Of a stretch of 64,000 nucleotides of DNA, positions 14,692 through 23,735 are shown one piece after another (the first letter of the stretch is position 1; each line of letters begins with the position of its first letter). This DNA is from Lentisalinibacter orientalis (lineage in GTDB: Bacteria > Pseudomonadota > Gammaproteobacteria > Steroidobacterales > Woeseiaceae). The DNA lies in the NCBI RefSeq assembly GCF_040706535.1, contig NZ_JAPDRJ010000001.1, positions 124,001 to 188,000 on the forward strand. The letters run 5' to 3'. The notes under the pieces are model-generated. The model did not search any database and was not told the DNA's origin. It saw only the letters and a list, made by a program, of their open reading frames with translations. Position numbers and translations under genes: made by a program.

Positions 14692-15958
14692 CGCTCATCT
14701 GCTCCCGGCGGCTGCCGCGCACGTCCTCTACCGCCGCCAGCGCGCTCTGCACGCCGTCCTCGTGGAACCCGAAACCCCAGTAGGCGCCGCAGTAGGCCGT
14801 CCGGTTGACGCCGCTGATCTCGCGCCGCCGTCCCCGGGCCTCGACGGAGGGGACGTCGTACACCGGATGATCGTAATCGATGCGGCGGATGATCTTCGCG
14901 GGATCGATCTCGGCACTGCGGTTCAGCGTCACCAGATACTGGGTCTCCGTCGGCAGGGACTGCAGGATGTTCATGCTGTAGGTTACCGCGACGCGGCGCT
15001 GCGGCTGCCGGGGCCGGTGATAGTTCCAGGCGGCCCAGGCACGGCGCCGGCGCGGCAGCAGGCGATCGTCGGTGTGCAGCACGGCCTCGTTGGGCTGATA
15101 GGCGATGGCGCCCAGCACCTCCCGCTCCGCGTCGCTGGGGTCCGCGAGCATGGCCAGCGCCTGGTCACTGTGGCAGGCGAGCACGGCGTAATCGAAGCGC
15201 TCGGGCGCCCCTCCCCGCGGCGTCACCGTGACGCCGTCGCGGTCCCGGGCGACGCGCTGCACCGGCGTCGCCAGCCGGACGCGGTCGGCGTACGACCGCG
15301 TCAGGGGCTCCAGATACTGCCGGGAGCCGCCCCGTATGACCCGCCAGCTCGGCCGATCCGACAGCTGCATGAGGCCGTGGTGGTCGAAGAAGCGGGCGAG
15401 ATAGGTGAGCGGGAAGTCGCCCACCCGCTCCGGCGAGGCGGACCAGATGGCCGCTGCCATCGGCAGCAGGTACTGCTCACGGAACGCCGAAGAGTAGCCG
15501 TTGTACTCCAGGTACTCGCCGACGGTCAGCTCCTCGCCCTGCGGCGCGGCCGAGCGGGCGAGCGCCGTGCCCTCCTCGTTGAAGCGCAGGATGTCGCGCA
15601 GCATACGGTAGAAGCCGGGACGCAGCAGATTGCTGCGCTGGGCGAAGATCCCGTTCATGGAGCTGCCGCAGTATTCCAGTCCGCTGCGCTCGCACTGCAC
15701 GCTGAAGCTCATGGCGGTGGGCTGACTCTCCACGCCCAGTTCGGCCAGCAGCTTCACGAACTCCGGGTAATTGCGCTCGTTGTAGACGATGAACCCGGTG
15801 TCGATCGCGATCGCGCCCTCGGGCGCCTCCACGTCGACCGTATGGGTATGCCCGCCGGGCCGGTCCGCGGCCTCGAACACCACCACCTCGTGCTCGGCGG
15901 CAAGTCCGCGTGCCGCGACCAGTCCGGACACGCCCGCACCGATGACCGCTATCCTCAT
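14660..15958 (-). CDS. FAD-dependent amine-oxidase-type oxidoreductase (cfa/DUF1365 operon)
   Basis: 432 residues from ATG 15958 (MRIAVIGAGVSGLVAARGLA). An upstream open extension of 107 codons is rejected because it lacks conservation and would cover the promoter. Dinucleotide motif at residues 4-18, FAD-binding continuation FEAADRPGGHTHTVDVE near 35-50, and the family block ETQYLVTLNRSAEIDP toward the C-terminus. Homologues are labelled NAD/FAD-binding protein or 'flavin-containing amine oxidase'. They sit first in operons with DUF1365 and CFA synthase, as here, and are thought to desaturate or oxidise modified acyl chains. Tandem direct repeats at 15980-16005 lie in its promoter region. 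Confidence 0.87.
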   Translation of the reverse strand: MRIAVIGAGVSGLVAARGLAAEHEVVVFEAADRPGGHTHTVDVEAPEGAIAIDTGFIVYNERNYPEFVKLLAELGVESQPTAMSFSVQCERSGLEYCGSSMNGIFAQRSNLLRPGFYRMLRDILRFNEEGTALARSAAPQGEELTVGEYLEYNGYSSAFREQYLLPMAAAIWSASPERVGDFPLTYLARFFDHHGLMQLSDRPSWRVIRGGSRQYLEPLTRSYADRVRLATPVQRVARDRDGVTVTPRGGAPERFDYAVLACHSDQALAMLADPSDAEREVLGAIAYQPNEAVLHTDDRLLPRRRRAWAAWNYHRPRQPQRRVAVTYSMNILQSLPTETQYLVTLNRSAEIDPAKIIRRIDYDHPVYDVPSVEARGRRREISGVNRTAYCGAYWGFGFHEDGVQSALAAVEDVRGSRREQMSDAELYLSRVG

Positions 15959-15979
15959 GTCCTGCGTCGCCCTCTCAAC

Positions 15980-16005
15980 AGATAAGCCGATCAGATAACA
16001 CGATC
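15980..16005. promoter_or_regulatory. Tandem 13-bp direct repeats in promoter of FAD/DUF1365/cfa operon
   Basis: AGATAAGCCGATC (15980-15992) is followed without a gap by AGATAACACGATC (15993-16005), 11 of 13 bases identical. The pair lies 22-47 nt upstream of the FAD oxidoreductase start, in the 184-nt divergent gap before the thioredoxin-fold gene. Tandem sites of this spacing suggest a cooperative activator or repressor binding on the same DNA face region. I did not recognise the regulator. Confidence 0.55.
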
Positions 16006-16142
16006 GAGCCAACCCGACCTTGTTCACGCACGTACGGCGTGCAGGGGAGTGTTTCGTGCCGCCGCGGGCTTCGGATGCAGGTCGCGGCACTGCTACCATG
16101 ACCGGGTACGCCGTAATGGCACCCTGACAGGAGACACGAGCG

Positions 16143-16712
16143 ATGGCGCTGACAGAATCCCGCATGCTCCCCCTGGGCACCGAGGCCCCGGCCTTCACCC
16201 TGCCGGATTGCGAGGGGGCCGAGCACTCGCTGGCGGATGCCGCGGACGCGCCCGCCGTGCTGGTCATGTTCATCTGCAACCACTGCCCCTACGTGAAGCA
16301 CGTGCGCGGGGAGCTCGCCCGGCTGGCGCGGGACTACACGCTGCGCGACGTCGCGGTATTCGGCATCAACAGCAACGACGCCTCCACGCATCCGGACGAC
16401 AGCCCTGCGAAGATGCGCGAGGAGGCAGCCGAATGGGACTACAGCTTCCCCTACCTGGTGGACGAGGATCAGTCGGTGGCGAAGGCCTACGGCGCCGCGT
16501 GCACGCCCGACTTCTTCGTTTTCGACGCCGACCGTCGCCTGGCCTACCGCGGCCAGCTGGACGACAGCCGGCCCGGCAACGACGAGCCGGTGACCGGCGC
16601 CGATCTCCGCGCCGCCCTGGACGCCGTGCTGGAGGGGCGGCGGGTGCCCGAGCCGCAGAAGCCGAGCATCGGGTGCAACATCAAGTGGAAGCCGGGCAAC
16701 GAGCCGGACTGA
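16143..16712 (+). CDS. Thioredoxin-family peroxiredoxin-like protein
   Basis: 189 residues with an AhpC/TSA-like thioredoxin fold and no signal peptide. The strand-helix active-site region reads MFICNHCPYVKHV (residues ~42-54), giving a CxxC (CNHC) redox pair. The family-typical FGINSNDASTHPDDSP and DEDQSVAKAYGAACTPDFFVFD (split here at residues ~110-131) are present. These cytosolic proteins are generally annotated 'thioredoxin family protein'; the substrate is unknown. It is divergent from the FAD/DUF1365/cfa operon and ends 15 nt from the convergent MscK-type gene. It may take part in oxidative-stress defence, but that is inference from fold and location. Confidence 0.85.
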   Translation: MALTESRMLPLGTEAPAFTLPDCEGAEHSLADAADAPAVLVMFICNHCPYVKHVRGELARLARDYTLRDVAVFGINSNDASTHPDDSPAKMREEAAEWDYSFPYLVDEDQSVAKAYGAACTPDFFVFDADRRLAYRGQLDDSRPGNDEPVTGADLRAALDAVLEGRRVPEPQKPSIGCNIKWKPGNEPD

Positions 16713-16727
16713 TTCCCCGGCCGACCA

Positions 16728-19700
16728 TCACTCGGCTGCCGGCAGGTCGGCGCCGCGCATCAGTTTGATCTCCAGCGGGCTCGTCGTGTCCAGGTGCACG
16801 TCGCGCTGCGGGAAGGCGATCACGATGCCCGCCTCGTTGAACTTGCGGTTGATGGCCCGGTGCAGGTCCGTGCTCGTCTCCAGGCGCACATCCAGTGCCG
16901 GCACGAAGCAGCGCAGACCCAGATTCAGCGAGTTGTCACCGAAGGACTCGAAGGTCACCAGCGGTGCCGGGTCGTCCAGCACCTTCGGGTGCTCGCGTGC
17001 CGCCTCCTCGATCAGCAGCAGCGCCTTCTCGACGTCGCTGCCGTAGGCCACGCCCACCATGAAGTGGATGCGGATGATCTCGTCCGAGAGCGACCAGTTC
17101 AGCACGCGGCCGGTGATGAACTCCTTGTTCGGGACCAGCAACTCCTGCCGGTCCCAGGTGCGGATCGTCGTGGCCCGGATCTGCACGCGGGTGACGGCGC
17201 CGCTGGTATCGCCGACCGTGACGATATCGCCGACCCGCACGGGCCGCTCCATCAGGATGATCAGTCCGCTGATGAAGTTGGCCACGATCTCCTGCAGACC
17301 GAAGCCGATGCCGACACCCAGCGCCGCCACCAGCCACTGCAGCTTCGACCAGTCCACCCCGATGGTGGCCAGCACGAATGTAAGGCCGATGCCGGCGATG
17401 CTGTAGCGGGCGAGCGTGGCGAAGGCGAGCCGGCTGCCCGGTGTCACGGAGGGACGCTGGCGCAGCACGATCTCCAGCAGGGAAGGAACGGTGCGGGCGC
17501 CGACCACGGTCAGCAGGACGGCGAGCGCTGCCGCGAAAATATCCATGAGCGTGACCGCACGGATGCGTTCCTCGCCGCCGACCTGTTGCACGGACTGCCA
17601 CAGGGTGATGTCGCTGAAGGCGCCCAGCGCCGGCAGCATCCCCGACCAGATCCCGCCGAATCCGAGGAACGCGGTCACGGCCAGCGCCACGTTGACGAGC
17701 TTGCGGGTATCGGCGTCGAGCGAGCCGATATCCACCGGGGCTTCGACGGCCACGGCTGCCGACTCGTCGGATGCCGCGGGCATGGTTCCCTCGGCCTCCC
17801 GCGCGGCGCGGGCGGCTTCGCGCCGGTGCAGCGCCTCTCGCAACAGCAGGCGGCGGCGCATCACCAGCAGCCAGCGCACTACCAGCTCGCGCAGCAGCAC
17901 CAGGCCGAAGACCAGCCACAGGGTATTGATCAGCTTCCCGAGCAGAGTGCCGGCGGAATACAGGAAGCCCGCCAGCGCCATCAGTCCCAGGGCGGCGGGC
18001 AGTGCCAGCGACAGCAGCGGCCAGAACCAGGGCCAGGAGAGGACCGGCTCGTCGCCCTCCCGACGCTGCAGGGCCTTCAAGATCCCGCGCCGGGGCACCA
18101 GCAGCCGATAGAGGAACACCATCAGACCGCCGATCAGTACCAGGAACACGACCTGGACCAGGGCGCCGACGGAGGCGGCCTGGTGGAATCCCATGGCCGT
18201 CACCAGAACGAAGCCCGGCACCAGCAGGGTGAGCATCAGCTGATCCATCTGCCGGCGCAGCCGCGCGAGCCCCTCGGGCGCCCAGCGGAAATGGCCCTCC
18301 GCCACGCCGCCCGGCGTGCACAGGATCCGGAATGCGCGCAGGAAGAACAGCAGGGGCGTGATCTGCAGCAACGCGGTGCCCACGGCGCGGGACGCCGGTG
18401 TCGCCTGCCACGAAGCGCTGAGTTCGTAACCGGTGACCCCGGTGAACAGAGGCCAGGGTACGGTCATCACCAGAGTGATGCCGACCGCCCGCAGCGTACT
18501 CGCGAACGTGTCCTCTGAGGGCTTGCCGACCTTCGCCGCGCTCGCCCTCAGCGCGGCCCGCAGCGCGCCGAGACGCCACCAGAAAGTCAGCAGCACCAGC
18601 ACCGCGAGCATCTGCAGGGGCGAGCGAGTGAGCCGCAGCACAAAGACCTCTGCAGCCTCCAGCCATTGCCCGGGCGCCAGGAAGGCGGCGACTTCCCCCG
18701 GCAGTGCCATAAGCCCGGCCGGCCCCAGCGTCGGCCGGTTGCGCACCCACATCAGGCGTTCGGAGAGAAAGTCCCGGTATTCCCGTACCACACGATAGAT
18801 CTGGGACTCGGTGTACTCGTACTCCGACAGCAGACGGATGTAGTCGTCGTTCACCTCGGACAGCTGCCGGAGCAGATCCTGACGCACGCCGGCCAGCCGC
18901 TCGAGCGATCCGCGCAACGTCTCGGCTTCGACCGGCGGCAGCCCCTGCAGGAGTTCCTCCACCCGCGCGTCCACGTCGCGGTACTGCTGCAGCGCCTCCT
19001 CCAGCCGGATGTCGCGGAGCCCGGCCTCGGCGATCCGTTCCTCCCGCTCGCGGGAATCGCGGCGGTAGTCGGCCAGCGCCGGCAGGTCGCGCCGCTCCGC
19101 GCCCAGATAGCGCCCCATCGCCGGGCTGACGCCCGCCACCTCCAGCTTCTGGCGCGCGTTCTGGAAACGGCGCTCCAGCGACTGCAGCCGCGCCCGGGCA
19201 CTCTCGTCGTCGCCCGTCAGCTGATCCAGGCGCCGGCTCAGCTCCCTGAGCTCCTCCGCCAGCGCGAGGTTGCCTTCCAGCAGATCCCGGGCCAGAGGGT
19301 GCTCCGCGGCCTCGCCCAGTTCGCCGGGGGCGATCTCGGCCATCACCCGCGCCGTCTCGCTCCGGCGCCGCTCGCCCAGCGCCGACTGCAACTCGCGCAC
19401 CCTTGCCTGGGCGGCCTCCAGCGTGCGGCGGGTCTCGCCGCGCTGTGCCTCGAGCAACTCCACTCTCATCGGCAGACTGAGGAGCTCCAGGTCGAGCTTG
19501 CGGCCCTCCTCGGCAAGCGCGCGGACGGCAGTCTGCCGCGTCCACGCGCGGGCCTCGGTAACGATATCGCTCTCGCCGGCGGGCGCGGCCTGGGTCATCC
19601 GGGCCGCAACCTCCCTCGTCTCCTGTGCGACGCCCGCCTGCCTCTGGCGCACCGCCTGGGGTCTGGTCTGTGCCGCAGCCAGCTTTTGCTCCAGCTCGGC

Positions 19701-20183
19701 GAGCTTCGCCTGGGCCGCGGCTACCGCGGCCCGCTCCTGCTGCAGGCGCTGCTCGATCTCCCGCGCCGGCGTATCCTCGCCGAAATCCAGTCCGGCCAGC
19801 GGATCGCGGCGAGCGGTCGCGGCGAGCGACCGGCGGATCTCCTCGGTCTGCTGCGGGGCACTCACCTGCGCCTGCTCGAAACGCGCCGCCGCCTGCCGGT
19901 GCGCCTCTGCGGCCTCGAGGTTCGCGAGTGCGCGGCGGTACAACTCCGCCGCCGCCGCCTTCGTCTCGTCGTCGTAGGCCGCCGAGGCCTGCACCTGCTC
20001 CAGCCGTGACTGGATCAGGGCCGCGGTGACCTCCGTGGCCGGCGAATCCGCAGCCGCCTGGGCGTGCGATGGCGCGGTGGAGAACAGACCGATCGCGGTC
20101 AGAATGGCCGCACCGACAGCCGCAATCGAGCAGCGGATCGCCGCCAGACGTGGCGTTACCGCCTGCACATGCGTAACACGCAC
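16728..20183 (-). CDS. MscK/KefA-type mechanosensitive channel
   Basis: 1151 residues from GTG 20183, chosen because GGAGG lies 5 nt upstream and because a longer frame would overlap the divergent gene. Signal peptide (~1-40, ending near SHAQA). Then about 450 residues of periplasmic coiled coil rich in Glu, Arg, Gln and Ala, a membrane domain of roughly eight helices, and a C-terminal MscS module: pore-lining helix GVGIGFGLQEIVANFISGL, then beta domain ERPVRVGDIVTVGDTSG and the alpha/beta domain ending in FPQRDVHLD. This architecture matches MscK (KefA) and MscM/YjeP, which open under membrane tension to protect against hypo-osmotic shock. Potassium dependence cannot be inferred. Confidence 0.9.
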   Translation of the reverse strand: MRVTHVQAVTPRLAAIRCSIAAVGAAILTAIGLFSTAPSHAQAAADSPATEVTAALIQSRLEQVQASAAYDDETKAAAAELYRRALANLEAAEAHRQAAARFEQAQVSAPQQTEEIRRSLAATARRDPLAGLDFGEDTPAREIEQRLQQERAAVAAAQAKLAELEQKLAAAQTRPQAVRQRQAGVAQETREVAARMTQAAPAGESDIVTEARAWTRQTAVRALAEEGRKLDLELLSLPMRVELLEAQRGETRRTLEAAQARVRELQSALGERRRSETARVMAEIAPGELGEAAEHPLARDLLEGNLALAEELRELSRRLDQLTGDDESARARLQSLERRFQNARQKLEVAGVSPAMGRYLGAERRDLPALADYRRDSREREERIAEAGLRDIRLEEALQQYRDVDARVEELLQGLPPVEAETLRGSLERLAGVRQDLLRQLSEVNDDYIRLLSEYEYTESQIYRVVREYRDFLSERLMWVRNRPTLGPAGLMALPGEVAAFLAPGQWLEAAEVFVLRLTRSPLQMLAVLVLLTFWWRLGALRAALRASAAKVGKPSEDTFASTLRAVGITLVMTVPWPLFTGVTGYELSASWQATPASRAVGTALLQITPLLFFLRAFRILCTPGGVAEGHFRWAPEGLARLRRQMDQLMLTLLVPGFVLVTAMGFHQAASVGALVQVVFLVLIGGLMVFLYRLLVPRRGILKALQRREGDEPVLSWPWFWPLLSLALPAALGLMALAGFLYSAGTLLGKLINTLWLVFGLVLLRELVVRWLLVMRRRLLLREALHRREAARAAREAEGTMPAASDESAAVAVEAPVDIGSLDADTRKLVNVALAVTAFLGFGGIWSGMLPALGAFSDITLWQSVQQVGGEERIRAVTLMDIFAAALAVLLTVVGARTVPSLLEIVLRQRPSVTPGSRLAFATLARYSIAGIGLTFVLATIGVDWSKLQWLVAALGVGIGFGLQEIVANFISGLIILMERPVRVGDIVTVGDTSGAVTRVQIRATTIRTWDRQELLVPNKEFITGRVLNWSLSDEIIRIHFMVGVAYGSDVEKALLLIEEAAREHPKVLDDPAPLVTFESFGDNSLNLGLRCFVPALDVRLETSTDLHRAINRKFNEAGIVIAFPQRDVHLDTTSPLEIKLMRGADLPAAE

Positions 20184-20212
20184 AATGGCCTCCGCTCTCA
20201 GCCGCCCATAGT

Positions 20213-22606
20213 ATGGCGCGTATGATCGCACGCGGCCTCACTCTCGCACTACTGCTCGCGCTGGCAGCAACCGGCCTCGGCGAGGAGCTGCCGGTCGCGC
20301 GGGTCGGCGTCGTGCTGGACGGGCCGCTCAGCCGACCGATATTCAGCCGCGAACGGGTCCGTGACGAGATCGCCGCGCTGCTGCAGGGCGAATGGCAGCT
20401 CGAGATGGGGGAGGAGACCACGCGGCTCGGCGACTGGACCCTCGCCGGCGCCCGCGCCGCGCTGAAGGCGCAGCTCGCCGACGAGCGCATCGACGTGGTG
20501 ATCACCCTCGGCGTCCTCGCCAGCCAGGCCGCCGCCGACATCGATACCCTGCCGAAACCGGTGGTGGCCGCGATCGTGGCGGACCCGGAGCTGCAGGGCT
20601 TCCCGCTGGCGGACGGCGCCAGCGGGAAGCGGAACTTCACCTACCTGACCGACTTCCGCAGCATGGGCGAGCAGGTGCGCAGCTTCCGCCGCGCCGTCGA
20701 GTTCGACGATCTCGCCATCCTCGTCGATGCCGACATCCTGGCGGCGATGCCGCGGCTGCGCCGCGAGAAAGAAGCCGAGATCGAGCAGCGGTTCGGCATC
20801 CGGGTGGAGATCGTGCAGACGGGCCCCTCGCCCGAGTCCGTATTCAGCCGCCTGACGGACGCGGACGCCGTCTACGTAACGCCTTTGCTGCGTTTCAGCG
20901 CAGACGACGTGCGTCGGCTCGCCGACCGGCTGATCGCCATGGAGTTGCCCTCTTTCTCGATGCTGGGCGGCGAGGAACTGGACCACGGCCTGCTGATGAA
21001 CCTGGGCGGTGGCGAGCAGGCCGACATCGTCGCCGCGCGGCGCATCGCGCTCAACGTCCAGCGCATCCTGCTCGGCGACGATGCCGCCGGCATCCCGGTG
21101 GCGCTGAACTACGCGCAGTGGCTGACCATCAACATGGCGGTGGCGGACCGGCTGGGTTACGAGCCCGACTTTTCCGTCATGGCCGACGCCCGCCTGCTGA
21201 ATGCGCAGCCCGGCCAGTGGGGAGAGCGGCTCTCCTTCACCGAGGCGCTGGCCATCGCCGTGCGGCGCAATCGTCGGCTGCAGGCCGCCGCCTACGGCCC
21301 CGAGCTCGCCGCCACCGAACTCGATTCGGCGCGCTCGCGGCTGCTGCCGCAGCTGGGCCTGGAGGCGGCCCGCACCCACATCGATGCCGACCGGGCACTG
21401 CTGCAGCCGGAGCGCAGCACCGACCTGCAGCTGAGCGCCCGCCAGGTCGTCTACTCGGACGACGCGGTCGCCGACTGGCGCGCCGCGGGCCGGCGGGTCG
21501 ATGCCAGCATCCTGGACTACCGCGCGCGGGAACTCGACGTCATGCGTTCCGCGGGCGAGGCCTATCTGCAGGTACTGCGCGCCCGAGCCATCTACGAGGT
21601 GCGCCAGGCGAACCTGGAGATCACTCGTGAGAACCTGCAGCTGGCCCGGGTGCGGGAATCCATCGGCTACTCGGGCCGCGCCGACGTCTTGCGCTGGGAG
21701 AGCCGCCTGGCGACGGACCGGGTGGACCTGATCGACGCGGAACGCTCGCTGGACCAGGCCGGCGTGCGCCTCGGCCAGCTACTCGGCGCCTCCCAGGAGG
21801 AGCCGCCCCGACCGGCCGACGACAGCGTGGACACCACGCTGGGATACTTCCGCTCCGAACGCTTCGGCCGCCTCATCGACTCCCAGAGCGCCTGGGACCG
21901 GTTCCGCGCATTTCTGGTCCGCGAAGCGCTGGAGCGTTCGCCGGAGCTGGCCGGCCTGGACGAGCGCATCGCCGCCGGCGAGCGCCAGCGACTCGCGGCC
22001 CGCCGCAAATTCTACATACCGGAGATCGCGCTCCAGGCCGGAGCCGGCGAGCGCATCCAGGCGAGCGGCGCGGGCTCCGGCTCGTCGCTGTTCCAGGGCC
22101 TCATCCAGCAGGACGACCGCTCATGGAACGTCGCCCTGACGGCCTCCTGGCCCATATTCAGCGGCGGCGCCCTGCGGGCGCGGCTGTCGGCGGCCGAACT
22201 GGAACTCGGCCGCTTGCAGGCCGAGCGGCTCGCCGCGGAAGAGGACATCGAGGCTCGGATGCGCATCGCGCTGCACGCGACCGGTGCCTCGTTCCAGTCC
22301 ATCGGCCTCACCGAGGGAGCCGCCCGGGCGGCGCGTGAGAACCTGGACATCGTCTCGGACGCCTACGGCCGCGGCGCCGCTTCCATCACCGACCTGCTGG
22401 AGGCCCAGGACGCCCTGCTCGATGCGGAGCTGGGCACGGAGAACGCCCGCTTCCGCTACCTCATAGACGTGATGGACGTACTGCGGGCAACGGCGGATTT
22501 CCGCCTGGTGCTGGAGCCGGCATATCGGGAGGAATTCCTGCGCCGCGCGCTGGCGTTCGTCGAAGACGGCGGCAGCGACAGAGGGAGCGCCCATGAAGAG
22601 AACTGA
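20213..22606 (+). CDS. TolC-family outer-membrane efflux protein with N-terminal periplasmic-binding-protein domain
   Basis: 797 residues, nearly twice a normal TolC. Signal peptide (~1-24). Residues ~25-320 resemble ABC-type sugar/amino-acid substrate-binding domains of the PF04392 type: VARVGVVLDGPLSR start, VVITLGVLASQAA, PVVAAIVADPEL, FTYLTDFRSMGEQV. Residues ~335-790 are two OEP (TolC) repeats with long heptad helices: LSFTEALAIAVRRNRRLQAA, and second repeat NVALTASWPIFSGGALRARL. The start is ATG 20213 or 20222, neither with a strong ribosome-binding site; the gap to the divergent channel gene is only 29 nt. The stop overlaps the adaptor start by 14 nt, making this the first gene of a tripartite efflux operon. 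Confidence 0.85.
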   Translation: MARMIARGLTLALLLALAATGLGEELPVARVGVVLDGPLSRPIFSRERVRDEIAALLQGEWQLEMGEETTRLGDWTLAGARAALKAQLADERIDVVITLGVLASQAAADIDTLPKPVVAAIVADPELQGFPLADGASGKRNFTYLTDFRSMGEQVRSFRRAVEFDDLAILVDADILAAMPRLRREKEAEIEQRFGIRVEIVQTGPSPESVFSRLTDADAVYVTPLLRFSADDVRRLADRLIAMELPSFSMLGGEELDHGLLMNLGGGEQADIVAARRIALNVQRILLGDDAAGIPVALNYAQWLTINMAVADRLGYEPDFSVMADARLLNAQPGQWGERLSFTEALAIAVRRNRRLQAAAYGPELAATELDSARSRLLPQLGLEAARTHIDADRALLQPERSTDLQLSARQVVYSDDAVADWRAAGRRVDASILDYRARELDVMRSAGEAYLQVLRARAIYEVRQANLEITRENLQLARVRESIGYSGRADVLRWESRLATDRVDLIDAERSLDQAGVRLGQLLGASQEEPPRPADDSVDTTLGYFRSERFGRLIDSQSAWDRFRAFLVREALERSPELAGLDERIAAGERQRLAARRKFYIPEIALQAGAGERIQASGAGSGSSLFQGLIQQDDRSWNVALTASWPIFSGGALRARLSAAELELGRLQAERLAAEEDIEARMRIALHATGASFQSIGLTEGAARAARENLDIVSDAYGRGAASITDLLEAQDALLDAELGTENARFRYLIDVMDVLRATADFRLVLEPAYREEFLRRALAFVEDGGSDRGSAHEEN

Positions 22607-23735
22607 ATCGCCGCGGGGAGACGTGGCCACGATTGCCCGCGCCTTGTGCCTTGCCATGTGCCTTGCCATGTGCCTCGCGCTGCTCGGCGCCTGCGAGGCG
22701 ACGCCTCCGCCCACCGAGCCGGAGGTGCGGCCGGTGCGCTACAGCCGCGTCGTCGCGGCCGGTACGCAGGAGGCCGAGACCTTCTCCGGCGTCGCCCAGG
22801 CCGAGATGGAGACCGACCTCTCCTTCAAGGTGAGCGGAACCCTCGTCGAGCTGCCGGTGGCGCTCGGCGACGGGCTGGAGGCCGGGGCGCTGATCGGCCG
22901 GCTGGACCCCACCGACTACCGGGTGCGGCTGGAGGAAGCCGAGGCCGGTCTGGCCCAGGCCCGCGCACAGGAGCGCAATGCGGCGGCCAGCTACGAGCGC
23001 GTGCGCGGCCTGTACGAGAACCGCAACGCCTCGCGCAGCGACCTGGACAGCGCCCGCGCCGCGTTCGAATCCGCCCGGGCCTCCGTGAACGCGGCCCGCC
23101 AGAAGCTCGAGGCGGCGCGGCTGCAGCTCTCCTACACGCGCCTGTACTCGCCCGCCGACTGCACCGTGGCCAGACTCGTCGCCGAGGTCAATCAGAACGT
23201 CCAGGCCGGCCAGCCGATCGCCCGCGTGAACTGCGGCGACTGCGCCGAGGTGGTCGTCAACGTGCCCGAGACCTACATCGAGCGCATCCGCAGCGGCATG
23301 GACGCGACGGTGTCCATCGACGCTGTCGACCTGCCGGAGATAGCCGGCACGGTCTCCGAGGTGGGCGTGGCCACCGGCCCCCGCGGCGCGACTTATCCGG
23401 TCACCATCGCCCTCGGTGGCGGCTGCGGGGTCGTGCGCTCCGGCATGGCCGCCGAGGCGAGACTGCTGCTGCCCGCCACCGGCGACCGGGGCGAGCTGAT
23501 GGTGCCGACGGTGGCGGTGGGCGAGGACCGGCAGGGGCGATTCGTCTTCGTACTGGAGCCGGCCGGAGACGGATCCGGCCATTACACGGCGCGCCGGCGC
23601 GCCGTCGAGACCGGCCGCCCCGACCCGGACGGCATGGTCATCACCCGCGGCCTGTCAGCGGATGAGCTCGTGGTCACCGCCGGGGTGCGACGCATCGCCG
23701 ACGGCCAGAAGGTGCGCCTGCTGGACCGGGACTGA
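22593..23735 (+). CDS. RND efflux periplasmic adaptor (membrane fusion) lipoprotein
   Basis: 380 residues. The signal segment contains CLAMCLAMCLAL, encoded by tandem TGTGCCTTGCCA-type repeats, and ends in a lipobox LLGAC, so the mature protein is probably lipidated and anchored to the inner membrane. The usual order follows: first beta-barrel and lipoyl half (VSGTLVELPVALGDGLEAG), alpha-hairpin (~residues 105-175), second lipoyl half (LYSPADCTVARLVAEVNQNVQ), beta-barrel and membrane-proximal domain. It overlaps the TolC-like gene by 14 nt and the pump gene by one base. It bridges the pump and the outer-membrane channel. Confidence 0.92.
   Translation: MKRTESPRGDVATIARALCLAMCLAMCLALLGACEATPPPTEPEVRPVRYSRVVAAGTQEAETFSGVAQAEMETDLSFKVSGTLVELPVALGDGLEAGALIGRLDPTDYRVRLEEAEAGLAQARAQERNAAASYERVRGLYENRNASRSDLDSARAAFESARASVNAARQKLEAARLQLSYTRLYSPADCTVARLVAEVNQNVQAGQPIARVNCGDCAEVVVNVPETYIERIRSGMDATVSIDAVDLPEIAGTVSEVGVATGPRGATYPVTIALGGGCGVVRSGMAAEARLLLPATGDRGELMVPTVAVGEDRQGRFVFVLEPAGDGSGHYTARRRAVETGRPDPDGMVITRGLSADELVVTAGVRRIADGQKVRLLDRD

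Noticed and set aside
16794..20009. Long plus-strand frames opposite the mechanosensitive channel gene
   Set aside because: They mirror the channel gene in codon phase, have no signal, membrane or domain pattern, and lack ribosome-binding sites.
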